From assembly GCF_009389715.1 (NCBI RefSeq), contig NC_052397.1:16192129-16256128 (forward strand): a DNA stretch of 64,000 nt. The letters are read 5' to 3'. Origin of the DNA: Phoenix dactylifera. Taxonomy: Eukaryota > Streptophyta > Magnoliopsida > Arecales > Arecaceae. This document shows, piece after piece, positions 34,451 to 45,979 of the stretch. The translations under genes were made by a program, and so were the position numbers. Position 1 is the stretch's first letter. Each line of letters starts with the position of its first letter. The notes beneath the pieces were generated by a model. It saw nothing but the letters and a program-made list of their open reading frames with translations, made no database searches and was not told where the DNA came from.

Positions 34451-35854
34451 GTTGGGATCGGAATACTTGGGTATTGACTGGTAGATATACTAATCGGGTT
34501 AGGCTTGTAGTTTCTGTCTTATGTTGCAAACTTCTTGGGTCCTGACCTTTCTCTTGTGTTTCTTAGTCTTGTCATATGCTTTAGTGATTTCATTTACTTT
34601 AGTTCCTGACCAATTCATTATAGTTTGATCAGCTAATTCTAATTAGGTCATTTGATTTCGGTTAGTTGGTTAAGGCAATTTTCATTTTATCTTTGTTGGT
34701 AATTGGTTTTTAGATGAACTTTTGATAGTTTCTAAGCATTAGTGGAGTCTAGCTGAATACACATCTCATAACATTGTGGCAGTTGTTCCCTACTATCCAG
34801 TTGTTCACTTGTATATAAATTTTTACTTTCTATATAAGTTTCACAGGATGGCATATGGGTTTTTAAACATGTGGAAGTTTGGTACGTAGGATAATGACTT
34901 TAGGTGAGACTTTTGAAGGTCAAATGGGAGAACTTAGAGGAGGCACAGGTTGGAAGATGGATTTCAAAATCAATTATCTATACCAAAAAATTTTATTGGA
35001 GGTGAAATGGACCGAAATGAAGGCATCAGATATAACTTTTTAATACTAAGGATTTTTCAAATATTTTTGATCTAGAATCTAGTTGGGGATTAACTTGGAG
35101 ATGGTGGCTGGATCTTGATTTTTGTAATGTGAGATTAAATATAGCTCCTTTTTTATGTGAAATGTTTAATTTCTAAGGTCTCAGGGCCTTTCGCTTTGTT
35201 GGGTTGGCGTTTTGCTCTGTCAGGTAACTAAATGCCTCATAAAGTTAGCATGTTGGACCTTTATGAAAATTAGGGATGAATGGTCAAGTCTAAGTTCCAA
35301 GATTTTTATTTTTGCCCTTAGTTATAGGGTAATCTTAAGAAGTTTAATTTCATTTCTCTAGAAGATGTATGCTTAGCTCAAGAGAGAAAGTTTTTGAAAC
35401 TTTTATGAAATATTATATAGCTATCTAGTCCAAAATTGGTTTCTATGCTACTAATTGTAACTTTTAGTTCTGGAGGAACTATGAACTTGCATGTCAAATT
35501 TGTGGACTTTCTTGTCTCAAAGCTACTTTAGATGGGAGTGAGGCAGTTGATCTAATTCCTGCTATCTGCTAATGCCTTGTCCTCTCTATTCCTTATACAG
35601 AGAGAGATAAAGGTGGAAAATAAAAATAGCATACAGGTAGGCTAAGGTGTAATAGAAATCTTTAGACTGCTTTTTTATATATATTTAATGTCTGACCCCA
35701 TTTATATGGCGATGAGGCACTCAGACATTATTTAAGTTGGTTGCACTAGTGCTTGATCTGTGATAGACATTCGTCTGCCCCTAGAAATTAAGGGTATGAG
35801 CATCATAGTTACATGTGAACGTGTACAGAACTCAACTAGTTCCTTGATCTCAGG

Positions 35855-36273
35855 ATGGAGTCCGAAAGATTTCAATCTGAAAAGCAGCATTCCTCTGCGA
35901 CGGTCGATCCAGCAATGACATCATGTCGAAAGAAGAAATCAGAGGACACCACAATTTTGCAAGATCTGAGAGATCACGTTGATGAGTTTATGCATGCTTC
36001 CATGGATGAGCACAAGACTTGCTTTACGAAGACCATACAAAAGGTAAGCAGCAACGAAAACATAAACTCCAACATTCGTGTGGAGCAGGACTACTTGATT
36101 TGTTTATTTATCTTGAGAAAAGGCAATTAGGAATATTATTTTTGCATTTCTTCAAAATTCCATTGGGTTCTTTGTTGCAGATGTTTGGAATGTCCAAGGC
36201 CGTTGCGGAAAGGACTGCAGGAGCCAAGGAAGTTGATAGTTCTTTGCCCCTTCAGACAACCGTGTCCCGGTGA
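35855..36273 (+). CDS. Small uncharacterised plant protein, paralogue D
   Basis: Two coding exons, 35855-36043 and 36181-36273, encode 93 residues; both splice sites are canonical (AAG/GTAAGC and TTGCAG/ATG). The ATG follows directly on the leader-intron acceptor. The protein has a basic CRKKKSED motif near residue 25, a DHVDEFMHASMDEH block near 40-53 and, from exon 2, MFGMSKAVAER. It is hydrophilic, with no membrane segment or signal peptide. It is the tandem paralogue of the gene at 27902, 8 kb upstream on the same strand, with the same intron position. It faces the RNA-binding protein gene tail to tail. Function unknown; I know of no named domain. Confidence 0.72.
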
Positions 36274-37589
36274 AAATTTGGAAGTGGCGATGTTCAATGC
36301 CTTGTGTCTTTATATCCAACTTCCAGAGTGCTCACATTCTCTGGGCGTTTTAGTACTAGCAGATGCAAGCAACTTCTATGTTTTGCTGAGCATCACCAGA
36401 TGATACTTAGTTTTCCTAGTTCCTTACTTGATATAAAGTTATCAGCATATGATGTATGTTGTTGTTATTGTACCAAAAAAAAAATGATGTATGTTGTTTC
36501 CTATTGCATTGTTTTGCTGGCCTCCAGTTGGATCTCTAACCGATCACAATAATGGAAATTCCCTTGGCAATACTAGGTGTATGGCTGCAACTTTCTTCGA
36601 AGAGTTTGGAATGCTGTGGTCTTCATATTGCTTGGCATTCTTTTCTCAAAAACCTATCGGATAACAAATGAACCATTTGGTTGAGTGGATGAGATCACTG
36701 TCCATATTTTCGGCCTCAAGATCATAAAGATATGCTTACAGCCTTGGTACCGCCAGCTCCCAAGCCGGCCAACATATCGACATTCAGCAGAGGATGCCCA
36801 GGATTTTGTCCAAGATCTTAGCAGAAGGTATGAAGATTTTCTGCGAACAGGTACACCAGGGAAACAGCCATTGGGGATGATTCATAATCACAGTGAAAAA
36901 CGTTCTGCCATACATGGTTTCACGGCACAATAATTTTGTTTTGAGCGATGGCTGAAAAGAATAGTAATTGTGGGGCTCATCACCTATTAACCATTCTACA
37001 CACATTCCATGCTATTTTTTACTGGCCTTTTCCACTGTGCTGCTGCCTGAAGCTGAATTGGAAAACCTTTATGATCATCATCTGTCAAAACTTTGGCACT
37101 TCACAAGATAAATTTCAATCACAGCAACTAATTAAAACAGCAAAAATAGTTACTCCATCACAGTTTAAGCATATGTAGAGGTGGCTTATAGAGCAAGAAC
37201 GTTCATCTCGAAAGCACAAGATAACACTAGGTTCCATTGGTAATCCTGCATGCTATGTGAAGTTTTACAACCATCAACCAACGTCCTTCCATTAGTCCAG
37301 AACGTAAAGCACCTATTAACATGAAAGGCATGGAAACCACATCAACCCTATCCACACAAACACTATCCCTAACTCTCTTTTTTTCATTTTTAATTTTTTT
37401 AAAGCATCAAACACCTCTCTCTCTCTCTCTCTCTCTCAACCAAACGGAACGGAACCCTAAACGGAAGACAAGATTAAACCAAAAATAATAAAACCGCACA
37501 CCCCGCAAACAGATAGATAGCACGAGAGACACCGTCTCCTTATGCCCGGCCCTCTCGAACCGCGGCCGGCCGCGGCCGGCGAACACGCC
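36274..37589. other. Convergent intergenic region
   Basis: The 3' UTRs of small gene D (plus) and the RNA-binding protein gene (minus) probably lie here. There is a CT microsatellite at 37416-37436. No other gene is visible. Confidence 0.6.
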
Positions 37590-38151
37590 TCAGTTCCGCC
37601 AGTACCCGTCCGGCGCGCCGCCGCCCCTCGGGTAGCGGGACCCACCACCGCCGAACCCACGGTCACGGCCGTAGCCGCCGCCACCACTGCGGTTGTAACC
37701 GCCACCGCCCTCGCGGCTGTAACCGCCACCGCCCTCGCGGCGTCCTCCGCCATACCCTTCGCCGCTGCGGAACCCGCCGCCGCCGCCGCCGCTACCCCGA
37801 GACCGGGCCTCATTGACGGTGATGCTCCTCCCGTCCAGCGTCTGCCCGTTCATCCCCTCGATGGCGTCCCTCATCGACTGCTCGTTGCTGAAGGTCACGA
37901 ATCCGAAGCCCCTCGACCTCCCCGTCTCCCGATCGTTGATGATCTGCACCAAGAAACCCTCAGATCTGAGATCTAGGTACAATGAAAACACCAAAAAAAC
38001 AAAAAAAAAAATTATTTTCCTAGAATCGAAAGCTCGGGACCTTGGATTCGAGGACCTCGCCGAATTGGCTGAAGGCCCTCTCGAGGGAGGTGTCGTCCGT
38101 GACCCAGGAGAGCCCGCCGACGAAGCAGCGGTATTCGACGTCAGTAGTCAT
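37590..38151 (-). CDS. Glycine-rich RNA-binding protein, GRP7/GRP8 type
   Basis: Two exons on the minus strand, 38041-38151 and 37590-37943, encode 154 residues. One RRM spans about residues 6-84, with RNP2 (CFVGGL, residues 9-14) and RNP1 (RGFGFVTF, near residue 48). A glycine-rich tail with GGGGGY, GGGYGR and RREGGG repeats follows and ends in a DGYWRN tail. The single 97-bp intron interrupts the RRM just before IINDRETGRS, the same place as in Arabidopsis GRP7 and GRP8, where retention or use of a second 5' site produces unproductive transcripts in autoregulation. Such proteins bind RNA in the nucleus and cytoplasm and act in clock output, cold and stress responses. That this gene shares the autoregulation is inference. 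Identity is firm. Confidence 0.95.
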
Positions 38152-38301
38152 CGGAGAAGGGGGTTTTGGAAGAAAGAGCAGAAACCCTAACCCTAGGAAA
38201 AGGACGGACACCGGAAAGAGGGGGAGGAGATACCGAGACACCAACCCACCTCTCTGAGAGCAAGAGAAACCCTAGGGCGCCCCAAACCCTAGGTTTATAG
38301 G
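38152..38301 (-). promoter_or_regulatory. Promoter and leader of the glycine-rich RNA-binding protein gene
   Basis: On the minus strand TATAAA lies at 38294-38299, so transcription probably starts near 38265. AAACCCTAG-type telo-boxes occur on the plus strand at about 38172-38181, 38266-38275 and 38283-38292, two of them overlapping the core promoter; they are typical of strongly expressed plant genes. The first flanks the leader. Confidence 0.6.
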
Positions 38302-39168
38302 GCGGCAGCCACTTGCGGTAACATCACCTCCCAAGGTAACCATACCTCTCTTCCTCTTTCCAAGTCTGGGTCTCTCCTTATTTGACACAACGGTCCGAGT
38401 TAGTATAATAGTCCTCTCTACGTTCGATTGGATAAATAGATTGAAGTACAAAATCATTGACCAAGATAAGAATAGCTAGGGTTGGAACGTGAATGGCTCA
38501 CAATGTCAGCCAAATTCATTTGGGGGAAATCCAAGAAGCAGTTAGGTCGGCAAAAATTATGTACTCTCATAAATAAAGCTATCCATATAAACGTATTAAC
38601 CAAATACTTTTTTGCCCATAATTTTTTTTTATTACTTCTTGCAGCCCAAAGACTAGGATCTAAATCGGATGGGCCCACATGTCTAATTCTTACAGAATTC
38701 TTAGCCTAATTCTTTAGAAATATCCAAATATACCTTTAAATAGCTTGTTATATGTTGGTTTTCTGGGTTTTTATTCTTACTAGTCTCAAGTGAATACAGT
38801 TAGATTGTTTCTTTTTGCAAAGGTGGCAGTGTTCTTTTTCTTTCTAGTTTCCCTATCAAAAAGAAGGGATAGGAGAAGAGGTAATTGGGACGTCTGAACC
38901 TAATTATGATAATCTTTTGTGAATCAATGAATTGACTAAGTAAATGGCACAACTAAATCTTTTATTCTAGACAAACTAAATTAGTTCAAGGTTTGTAACT
39001 AACAAAGTACGGATATCCATATCATGTCTAACTTCTTGTGTATGATTATGGTATTTTAAATCATTATATTTGGTAAAATAATCTAATTCTAGTTCCAAAC
39101 AAATCAAATTGATGTGACCTTAACTTAAAATCTCAAAATGACAGAACACCGCTTTTCCTCAAAATAGT

Positions 39169-39293
39169 GAAATTATTAGGTGGATCAGATCCACTGTAGA
39201 TCTAGAGCGAAATGAATCCATGTAATAATTTCACCTTAGGATGAAATGAATTTATCTAGGATGAACCGTGGACTTGGTCTACCTAATAATTTC
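39169..39293. mobile_element. Short MITE-like inverted repeat
   Basis: A 125-bp element with 26-bp terminal inverted repeats (GAAATTATTAGGTGGATCAG... at the left, with four mismatches at the right). It has no coding capacity. No clear target duplication, so the superfamily is unassigned. Confidence 0.65.
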
Positions 39294-40147
39294 TCTCCAA
39301 ATATGTATTTTTTTGCATAATATGACTTTTACGAGACTATCTAAATTTTTTTATAAAAAAATCTCTGTATTATCATTAAAATGCAAATGAGCAAAAGTAT
39401 CAATTGTTGAATCATCTGCCTAATTAAAAAGGAACTTTTAGTTATTTATACAATTTGGCAAGCTTACTCCCATTTTGATTGTGTGCTTTTTTCCTTTTTG
39501 AAGAGATAACTAATGGAAGATGGATACTCAATTTGAACATCTAGTTAGAATATAGTATTAACCACGAGATGCATGTGATAAGAAGCGGAAAATTTGATTG
39601 CAATTCTACAATGTCAAACTATAAATTAGATGATAATAGGATTTCCAACTTTGGTTGCTTTTGGTTCACTTTTAGTGCGGAAGAATTGTTCTTCTCAGAA
39701 ATTATTGGAAAAAGAAAAAGGAGTGCTCCCTAAAGTTGTAGGTGAACGACATAAGTTTCATAGCTCACATTGTAATAGAACAAGAGATAATGGGCAACGT
39801 CATAACTCCAAGCACCATGAATTGCATATCTAAATATTAACTTGCACTCAATTGCATATAGACTCAAGCTAGTGCATGCATAGAGTCGAGCATGATAAAC
39901 TAATAAACTAAGATCTTGGAACGGGCATTGCCTATCTAAATCAAGCCGTGCTGGACTAAGAATTCTCAGGTTGATCATCACTGAAAGTGATTGAAAGTTC
40001 AAAGGATCGTTGGTTGGCTCTTTTACTTTGCAATCTTTTCTTATGTTTGATTTCATTTCTTAACGAAATCGGGGTTGGGGCTTTTGCCCTCCCTTTCCTT
40101 TTAAAAAAAATCATTATTCGGTCCTGGGTATATTTACCCCTCCCTAC

Positions 40148-40715
40148 TAGGGCTGCAAGTATATCGGGTTAGATTAGGGACGGCTATAATCCAAATCCAA
40201 TATATATTTGGATTAGGTCACAAAAAACAAATCCAAATCTAAGTCCAATTCCATTCAAGTTGGATCAGATTAGAGGTATATTTAAATATAAGCAATCCAT
40301 CAGATTTTTCAAATCAAAATGGGTCAAAAATAATCTTAACATAGACCGTAATAAATATATATAAATAGATTACCTTATTATCATTGACACATTATGCAAT
40401 AAAATAGCAGTATGAAATATGTTGACACTATGAAAAACATATTATATAATATTTGAACGTAACCACATTTATACTATAGTTATAGTTAACAGCATATTTT
40501 ATTATCTAACTATAAGATAAAAATAAAATTAATTTCTCACAATCAAGGCTGTAGTGCATGTTATACTACTATGGGATCAATTCTGGCTCTTCGAATTCCA
40601 TCCCTATGCGAAAGAGAATATGTTTTGAATCCAAACCTAATCCAGATAACTTCGTTGGGTTAGGCCAGATCAATTCAGATCGGAGGCAGGTCAATCCAAT
40701 CCATTTATAGCCCTG
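40148..40715. mobile_element. Non-autonomous hAT-like element
   Basis: A 568-bp element with short inverted ends (TAGGGCTGCAAG at left, TATAGCCCTG at right) and near-matching 8-bp flanks CTCCCTAC / CTCCCTTC (40140-40147 and 40716-40723). The interior is AT-rich and has no ORF. Size and duplication length are hAT-like. Confidence 0.6.
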
Positions 40716-40871
40716 CTCCCTTCCACCGAAATTCGTAACTCACAACCTTGACTTAACCAGGCCTGAACCGACACCGGGTCCATATCTTCCAAAGCCTAAA
40801 GAGCATCTGAAAACACCTTTTATGCCTTCAGCATTCAGGTTCACCCATGAATTCTGGAGCTTCTATATATG

Positions 40872-40961
40872 AAACATAGCAATGATGATACCAACAGAAC
40901 TTTGGCCCACTGGTTATCACCTTTCTCCTGGGAGAGAAACTAGTTCAAACATAGCAATGAT
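40872..40961 (+). mobile_element. tRNA-like insertion flanked by 15-bp direct repeats
   Basis: The 15-bp AAACATAGCAATGAT occurs at 40872-40886 and 40947-40961. The 60 bp between contains GGCCCACTGGTTATCAC and AGTTCAAAC, which resemble the A and B boxes of a tRNA promoter. This fits a truncated SINE or tRNA-derived insertion with a target-site duplication. The match is short, so chance or a local duplication is possible. Confidence 0.4.
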
Positions 40962-40971
40962 ATCTTCACAA

Positions 40972-40991
40972 CACAGACAGACAGACAGACA

Positions 40992-41023
<32 letters not shown>
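40972..41023. repeat. Compound microsatellite (CAGA)n(CA)n(GA)n
   Basis: A tract of CAGA repeats, then CA repeats, then GA repeats, 60 bp past the stop codon of the SHG1-domain gene, so probably within its 3' UTR or just beyond. Confidence 0.9.
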
Positions 41024-41024
<1 letters not shown>

Positions 41025-41085
41025 CGCTCCAAAATTGACAAGCACATTGTGGGACAAACTATGGTAGCCTACATATGGATAATTG

Positions 41086-44000
41086 TCAACCAAAACCAGG
41101 AGGCACATCAGGGTCCTCATCACTGCCGCCATCTGGTTGCTCCATCCCACTAATTCGTGGACCAAAGCCAGGTGGTACAGCATCATCTACAGGCTGTAGG
41201 CTGTGAAGCTCATCTTTGTTGGAGTGTGGTTTCTGATCATGAAGCATGTCCTTGTGCTCCACTTCTTTGCTCTTCCTGCCCTGCTGATCAGCTACAGCAA
41301 AGCCTGGTGGTTCCTGTGGCCCATTATCAGTAGCATTTGAATCACCTGTAGAAGCTGTTAGAGAAGCATGATCTTCTTTACCACTGCTTGATTGTTGTTT
41401 AAGGGGAGAAGAGCGATCTTCTTTCCTCTCCTCGGGTTTAACTATTCTATTATACACTGATTCCACTGTCCCTCTGACGTCGCTCTCATTTGATTTGATA
41501 ACCTTCCACACCTCATCTGAGATTTGTCCCATTATCTTGCTCCTGCAAAGATTATAACAATCAGTATGAATAATAAGGCATTCATGGTACACTCATATAT
41601 ATATACCAATCCATAGCTGAAGAGGTAAACAAATCTCAAACCGCAAGAGAAAGTGCTCAGCTTACCCAAGCTCTTGATAAATACCATCGGAAAGTTGTCT
41701 AAGTTTTAATTTCTCAGAACCCTCTTCATTAAGGACTACCGATTGCTTAACCTCCATAACAATGCGATTGCGCAGCTCCTCCTGCGACAAAGCAGACTCG
41801 TTCAGCCAGTCTACATACTTCAAGCAAAATACAAATGACATAGAGCAACAGCCTGTTGATCAAGACCTCTGAACAATAAGAAATACTAGCATCAAACGTA
41901 AGTGGTACATGTACAAGTTGGAATGAGACTGCAAGTTATTGGTACGTTGAAGTTGATAAACATTTTGAGATCAACACCAACACGGTGAAGTAGAACTTCA
42001 GTCATGATTGAGCAGTCCACCAAGCAAACATGCTGTCCAGAAAATGTTTTAGCACTACAGGAGTAGTCTTGACATGAGAAGTGACGTGGATTGCAGTAAT
42101 TTAACATGAGAGAGATCAGAGAGACAGCATGAGTGAATGGCTATGATCTTTTCTTTCTTTTTTCAGCAATGGTGGACGGTCCAACTCACATTCATTGAGC
42201 AGTGAAATGAATAAAAGGGCTAAAAGCCAAAAAAGGGTGGTGAAAGCTGAAGCCTAGCCCCCCCAAGAAACAACTCTCAAATATTTTCTTTTTCATGAAT
42301 CAAACTCCCAGAAACTGTGTTACATAAAACACAATCTAGATTGATTCCAAGGAACCCCTCTCTAAAGAAATATGCTGAAGTTCATACAAAACAACTATGA
42401 CCAGATCCACCCAGCAATTACCTGTTGATGGCTGTGATCCAACATGAGGACTTGATGAGCACCTGGAATCTCAAATGATAGGTAGAAAGATTTGGAGGAA
42501 ATTGGGACTTCATGTGAGAGGGTGAGGTAGTCTAGAATTATCTTGCAATAAAATAAGGTGAATGAGAGAGGTTGTGGGGGCTACAAGCCATAAAAGCTTC
42601 TCTTAACAAAATGCAGTCAGCCCAATGAGTGTGGCACTGGCAATATGCCTATTGCTGGCTTCGTTTTGATTTTGCAACTCGATTGGGAGTTCAATGACAT
42701 CTCTTGTCTTCTGCAGTTGCTCCAAATCAAGGTTTGAAGCCGTTCTGTTTTGGCCCTGATCCACTTCAGTTGAAACTTGAAACAAATTGGTTTCAGCCAA
42801 GAGTGAACCAAAACTGACCGAAATTTTTAGTTGTGTTTGGCCAAATTTGACTGAAACTGCTCTTTTTTTTTTTTAATCTCCAAGTAAATATGTAAAATAC
42901 TATTTATAAGTCAACTGCACATTTATTTAAGGCTCTAATGATCTAATTCATGTTATTTTTATCTCAATTTTATCATGGTAGTCTGTAAGATACAATTTTG
43001 ATATGCATTTTTAAGTTTTAAATAACACTGAAATATGTAGAAGATGCATGTGCACGTCTAGGACGACATTGTAATATGCAGAAGAGGCATGTGCACATCT
43101 AGGAGCTCTTATATTATTTTGGATGATGAGAAGTGGGATATGCAATTAATTTTATGTCCTTGTGTCCTTATCTTGTTACCTTATGTGTGATTGTGTGATA
43201 TTTGATATTTTATCCAATATATTGATACATTCATGTGCTATGATTAATGAGCTAAGTCTAAATCAAATTTAACTTCAGCATGAAACTACCCAAAAGTATA
43301 TAAATTATGACTTGAGATGACTTAAATAAAATAAAATATTATGAAGTAGCTTGCCTTGTATTATTTTATTTCTTTCAATATTTTCTTCTTTTTTTTGGAC
43401 CAAAACTTAGAAACTCAAAGTGACATTGCTGAAACTGCTAAACTTGCTGAAATCAAAACCCTATCAAGGGGACTGCAACTAAAACCAAAACTTTTGAAAA
43501 CCTTGTTTTAAATGCAGCTTCTTGTCAGTCACTACAACTAAACCATAATAAAAAAAATGCAATTGTAAAACAACAAGTAACCTAATCGCAAAAGTTTTTT
43601 GTAAGTTGTGCTTGGAGTGAGATCAATATAGTGGAAAAAAAATTAGGGTACCTGAAAAAAAATGTTTGAATTTTATAGCAGTCTCTTAGGATCGTGTCTT
43701 TTCCTCTAATCTTAATCCAGCAAATGAATTTGTTCCTATTATGTATCTTTCTACTAGACACTCTTCACATTTCTCAAGTCAATTTGTTCTTCCATTAATT
43801 TTAGACTGGAAGATTCTATCCAGCCAAAGCAGAACATCGCACAAGCTGCAGTAGAATGAGAGTGTGACTAGGAATTGCTCCATCAGGATGCAAAGACTGT
43901 TATCCAGAAGAAATGGTCAAAATGATTCAGAACTCATTATTAAAACAAAATAAAATGGAAAGCATCACTGACTTAATCCCCATACATGGAGTGGAACAAA

Positions 44001-45477
44001 CATTATATCCTATGAAATTTATCATTCACATACTATGTTGGCAGGAGAAGTTAGATATACAATTTCTCAGGTGTGGCAGTTATTTTATTCCAAGAAGTGA
44101 TATAAGCATTCAAGTCAAAGAACAAGGGGGAGAAAACAGAGTCCAGAATGGTTACTGCTCAAAAGTGTGATAAAGAAAAAGTTGGCAAAAAGTTAAGATC
44201 ATAATACAATGAGGTAGGGAGACTCTTCTCCACAAAAGAAGGAAGCAGCTGACAGAATTATCAGACTATCAGGATATCACACAACCGGGTACTAGATTAA
44301 AGAATATTAGATTCAAGACAACTACGAGTCCACTGATGACCTACATGCATAACCAGCAACGGCTTCCCTGAGTTAAACTTCTAGAGAGTTGGAAGCTTTA
44401 TCACGCATGCTTTGTGCCATCCAAGGATTCTTTTTTTAAACAAAAAGAGTATCGATAATCATTTTAAAGGTATTCTTTGGGGAAAAGAAAAGAGGAAATC
44501 CGAGTGTTGTCTTTAATCCATTGAAAGTTGACTAAGTTAACCACAAATAAATGGATTTTCAAATCTTCAATCTAACTAACATGTTTCAAAAATTTACCAG
44601 CCTAGCATGCTTGAATGCACAATGATGCAGGTGCATGTAGGCCAATGCCTGATTGATTTCTCCAATATAAGATATCACATGGACTCTGTTACAGCTGACA
44701 TATTGAACATAACAACCTACGATATAACCAAGATCAAACAATATAACAAAAATAAGGATTCATAAAAGAGTGATGACACCATCTCTTCTATCAAAGGTGG
44801 CGTATGATTTTATGTAATGCTGGCTCCAACAAATAAGAAGAGTAGGCATAAACTCCAACAAAGCGATGGCTGAAGTGAAATTGAGGAAACTGTGACATCT
44901 ATAATGCTAAAGCAAGGCACAGCGACAATTTATAATGGAAAAAGTCATGGTGTAGATAGGTTTGATGACAATAGTTTAAAGAAGACACATCCCTGGTTAC
45001 TTTTCCAATATTCAAGTACTTCTTCCAAAATTGTTCAGATCCCTGTTCTTGAGGAATTAAATGGAGCCTCTACAGCCACTCAAGAACTCGAAGTTGTAGA
45101 ATTCAGTATTGCCGTCTAATTAATAACGATAATGAAAACAACGTACTCATCATCTTTTTCTGGTTCAGTCGAAGGTTCTTTCTTGACAGGTAGGATTGAT
45201 CTCTCGACAACAAAAATTCGTAACTTAGGGAAGTAATTCTTGAGATAAATAAGGTAGCATTCATCATTCTATATGTGTCCAAGGGCATCAGAATTTCATC
45301 CAAAATAACCTAAAAGCTCGAAAAGAAAGAAAAAAAAGGTAGGGAAGAGATCGGTGTTGGACTTACATTCTCCTTGACCTTGCGGATGATTTTAAGGCGG
45401 AGTTCGTCGAAATCGCCATCGTCCTTCAGCTTGGCGATCACCTCCTCCGCCCTCGGCCGGCGGCCTCCGCGTTCCAT
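41086..45477 (-). CDS. BOD1/SHG1-domain protein (COMPASS Shg1-like)
   Basis: Three exons on the minus strand: 45367-45477, 41666-41781 and 41086-41542 (684 nt, 227 residues), with GT-AG introns and an open joined frame. The N-terminal 95 residues match the BOD1/SHG1 domain (Pfam COMPASS-Shg1): FDELRLKIIRKVKEN (residues 23-37), EELRNRIVMEVKQSVVL (38-54), then LSDGIYQELGSKIM and a following VWKVI helix. In yeast Shg1 belongs to the Set1/COMPASS histone H3K4 methylase; in animals BOD1 regulates mitotic phosphatase PP2A, and the plant role is not known to me. The rest is low-complexity and hydrophilic, with three PPGF repeats (PPGFAV, PPGFGPR and PPGFG at the very C terminus). Intron 1 is 3.6 kb. 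Domain call firm; function inferred. Confidence 0.85.
41782..45366 (-). other. Intron 1 of the SHG1-domain gene
   Basis: 3.6-kb intron of AT-rich DNA. It includes a possible transposable element with CAAGGTTT ends (42728-43505). ORFs within it show no recognisable domain. Confidence 0.65.
42728..43505. mobile_element. Possible non-autonomous DNA transposon in an intron
   Basis: A 778-bp stretch begins CAAGGTTTGAAG and ends AAAACCTTG, weak inverted ends. The sequence just inside each end is rich in AAAACTG- and GAAACTG-like pairs. No target duplication is evident. Confidence 0.3.
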
Positions 45478-45979
45478 CCTCACGATTCGTTCTCCCACTA
45501 CCCCAGGAGGACAAAAACAAAACAAAAAACCCAGAAAGGGAAGATAAATAGGAGTCCGGATCCCGATCTTGACGGTCTAATTCATCAAATCACGGCCGTC
45601 CGAACTCGATCAATAGAGTCGGAAAAGAGGAGGAGGTTGCTGGTGCTCGATGGGCAAGCCCAGCCCATAGGTCCAGGCCTGGTCGACAACCAAGCTTCAA
45701 TAAGTTGTGGGCCAAACACAACGGATCGTCTTAGTCCCCCCCCTGTTTGAGGCTATTCCCCAGTGTTCCAGCTGTGGGCAACCTCGACTGTATACCAAAC
45801 TTGAGGCCCAAGGCCTAAAATTTGTAACTGTAGCAGCAACGGGCTTCAAGTATAAGGCTCAGGGGTGGGCCTAATATGCATCATAGTCTTAGTTTTGTAA
45901 GTTGTGGGCCGTCCTACTATATATATATATATATATATTTTTGGTACCACGGTTTCTCACACAATTCTTGCATGAGTAT
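45478..45979. other. Upstream region of the SHG1-domain gene
   Basis: Likely contains the promoter of the SHG1-domain gene (minus). A TATATATA run at 45920-45939 lies about 450 bp upstream of the start codon. No conserved element was identified. Confidence 0.35.

Larger units (their letters stand above)
32638..35853 (+). other. 5' UTR intron of small gene D
   Basis: 3.2-kb leader intron with donor GTGCAC at 32638 and acceptor CTCAG at 35853. It contains a poly-C tract at 33024-33061, a degraded TRIM-like element (33707 to about 34450) and otherwise unique AT-rich DNA. Long leader introns often raise expression in plants. Confidence 0.55.
38302..41085. other. Intergenic region with small transposable elements
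   Basis: AT-rich intergenic DNA, 2.8 kb, with a short MITE (39169-39293), a hAT-like element (40148-40715), a tRNA-like insertion (40887-40946) and an ACAG/CA/GA compound microsatellite (40972-41023). No protein gene is seen. Confidence 0.65.

Noticed and set aside
37542-37976. Alanine-rich ORF on the plus strand
   Set aside because: It is the antisense shadow of the glycine-rich tail of the RNA-binding protein.
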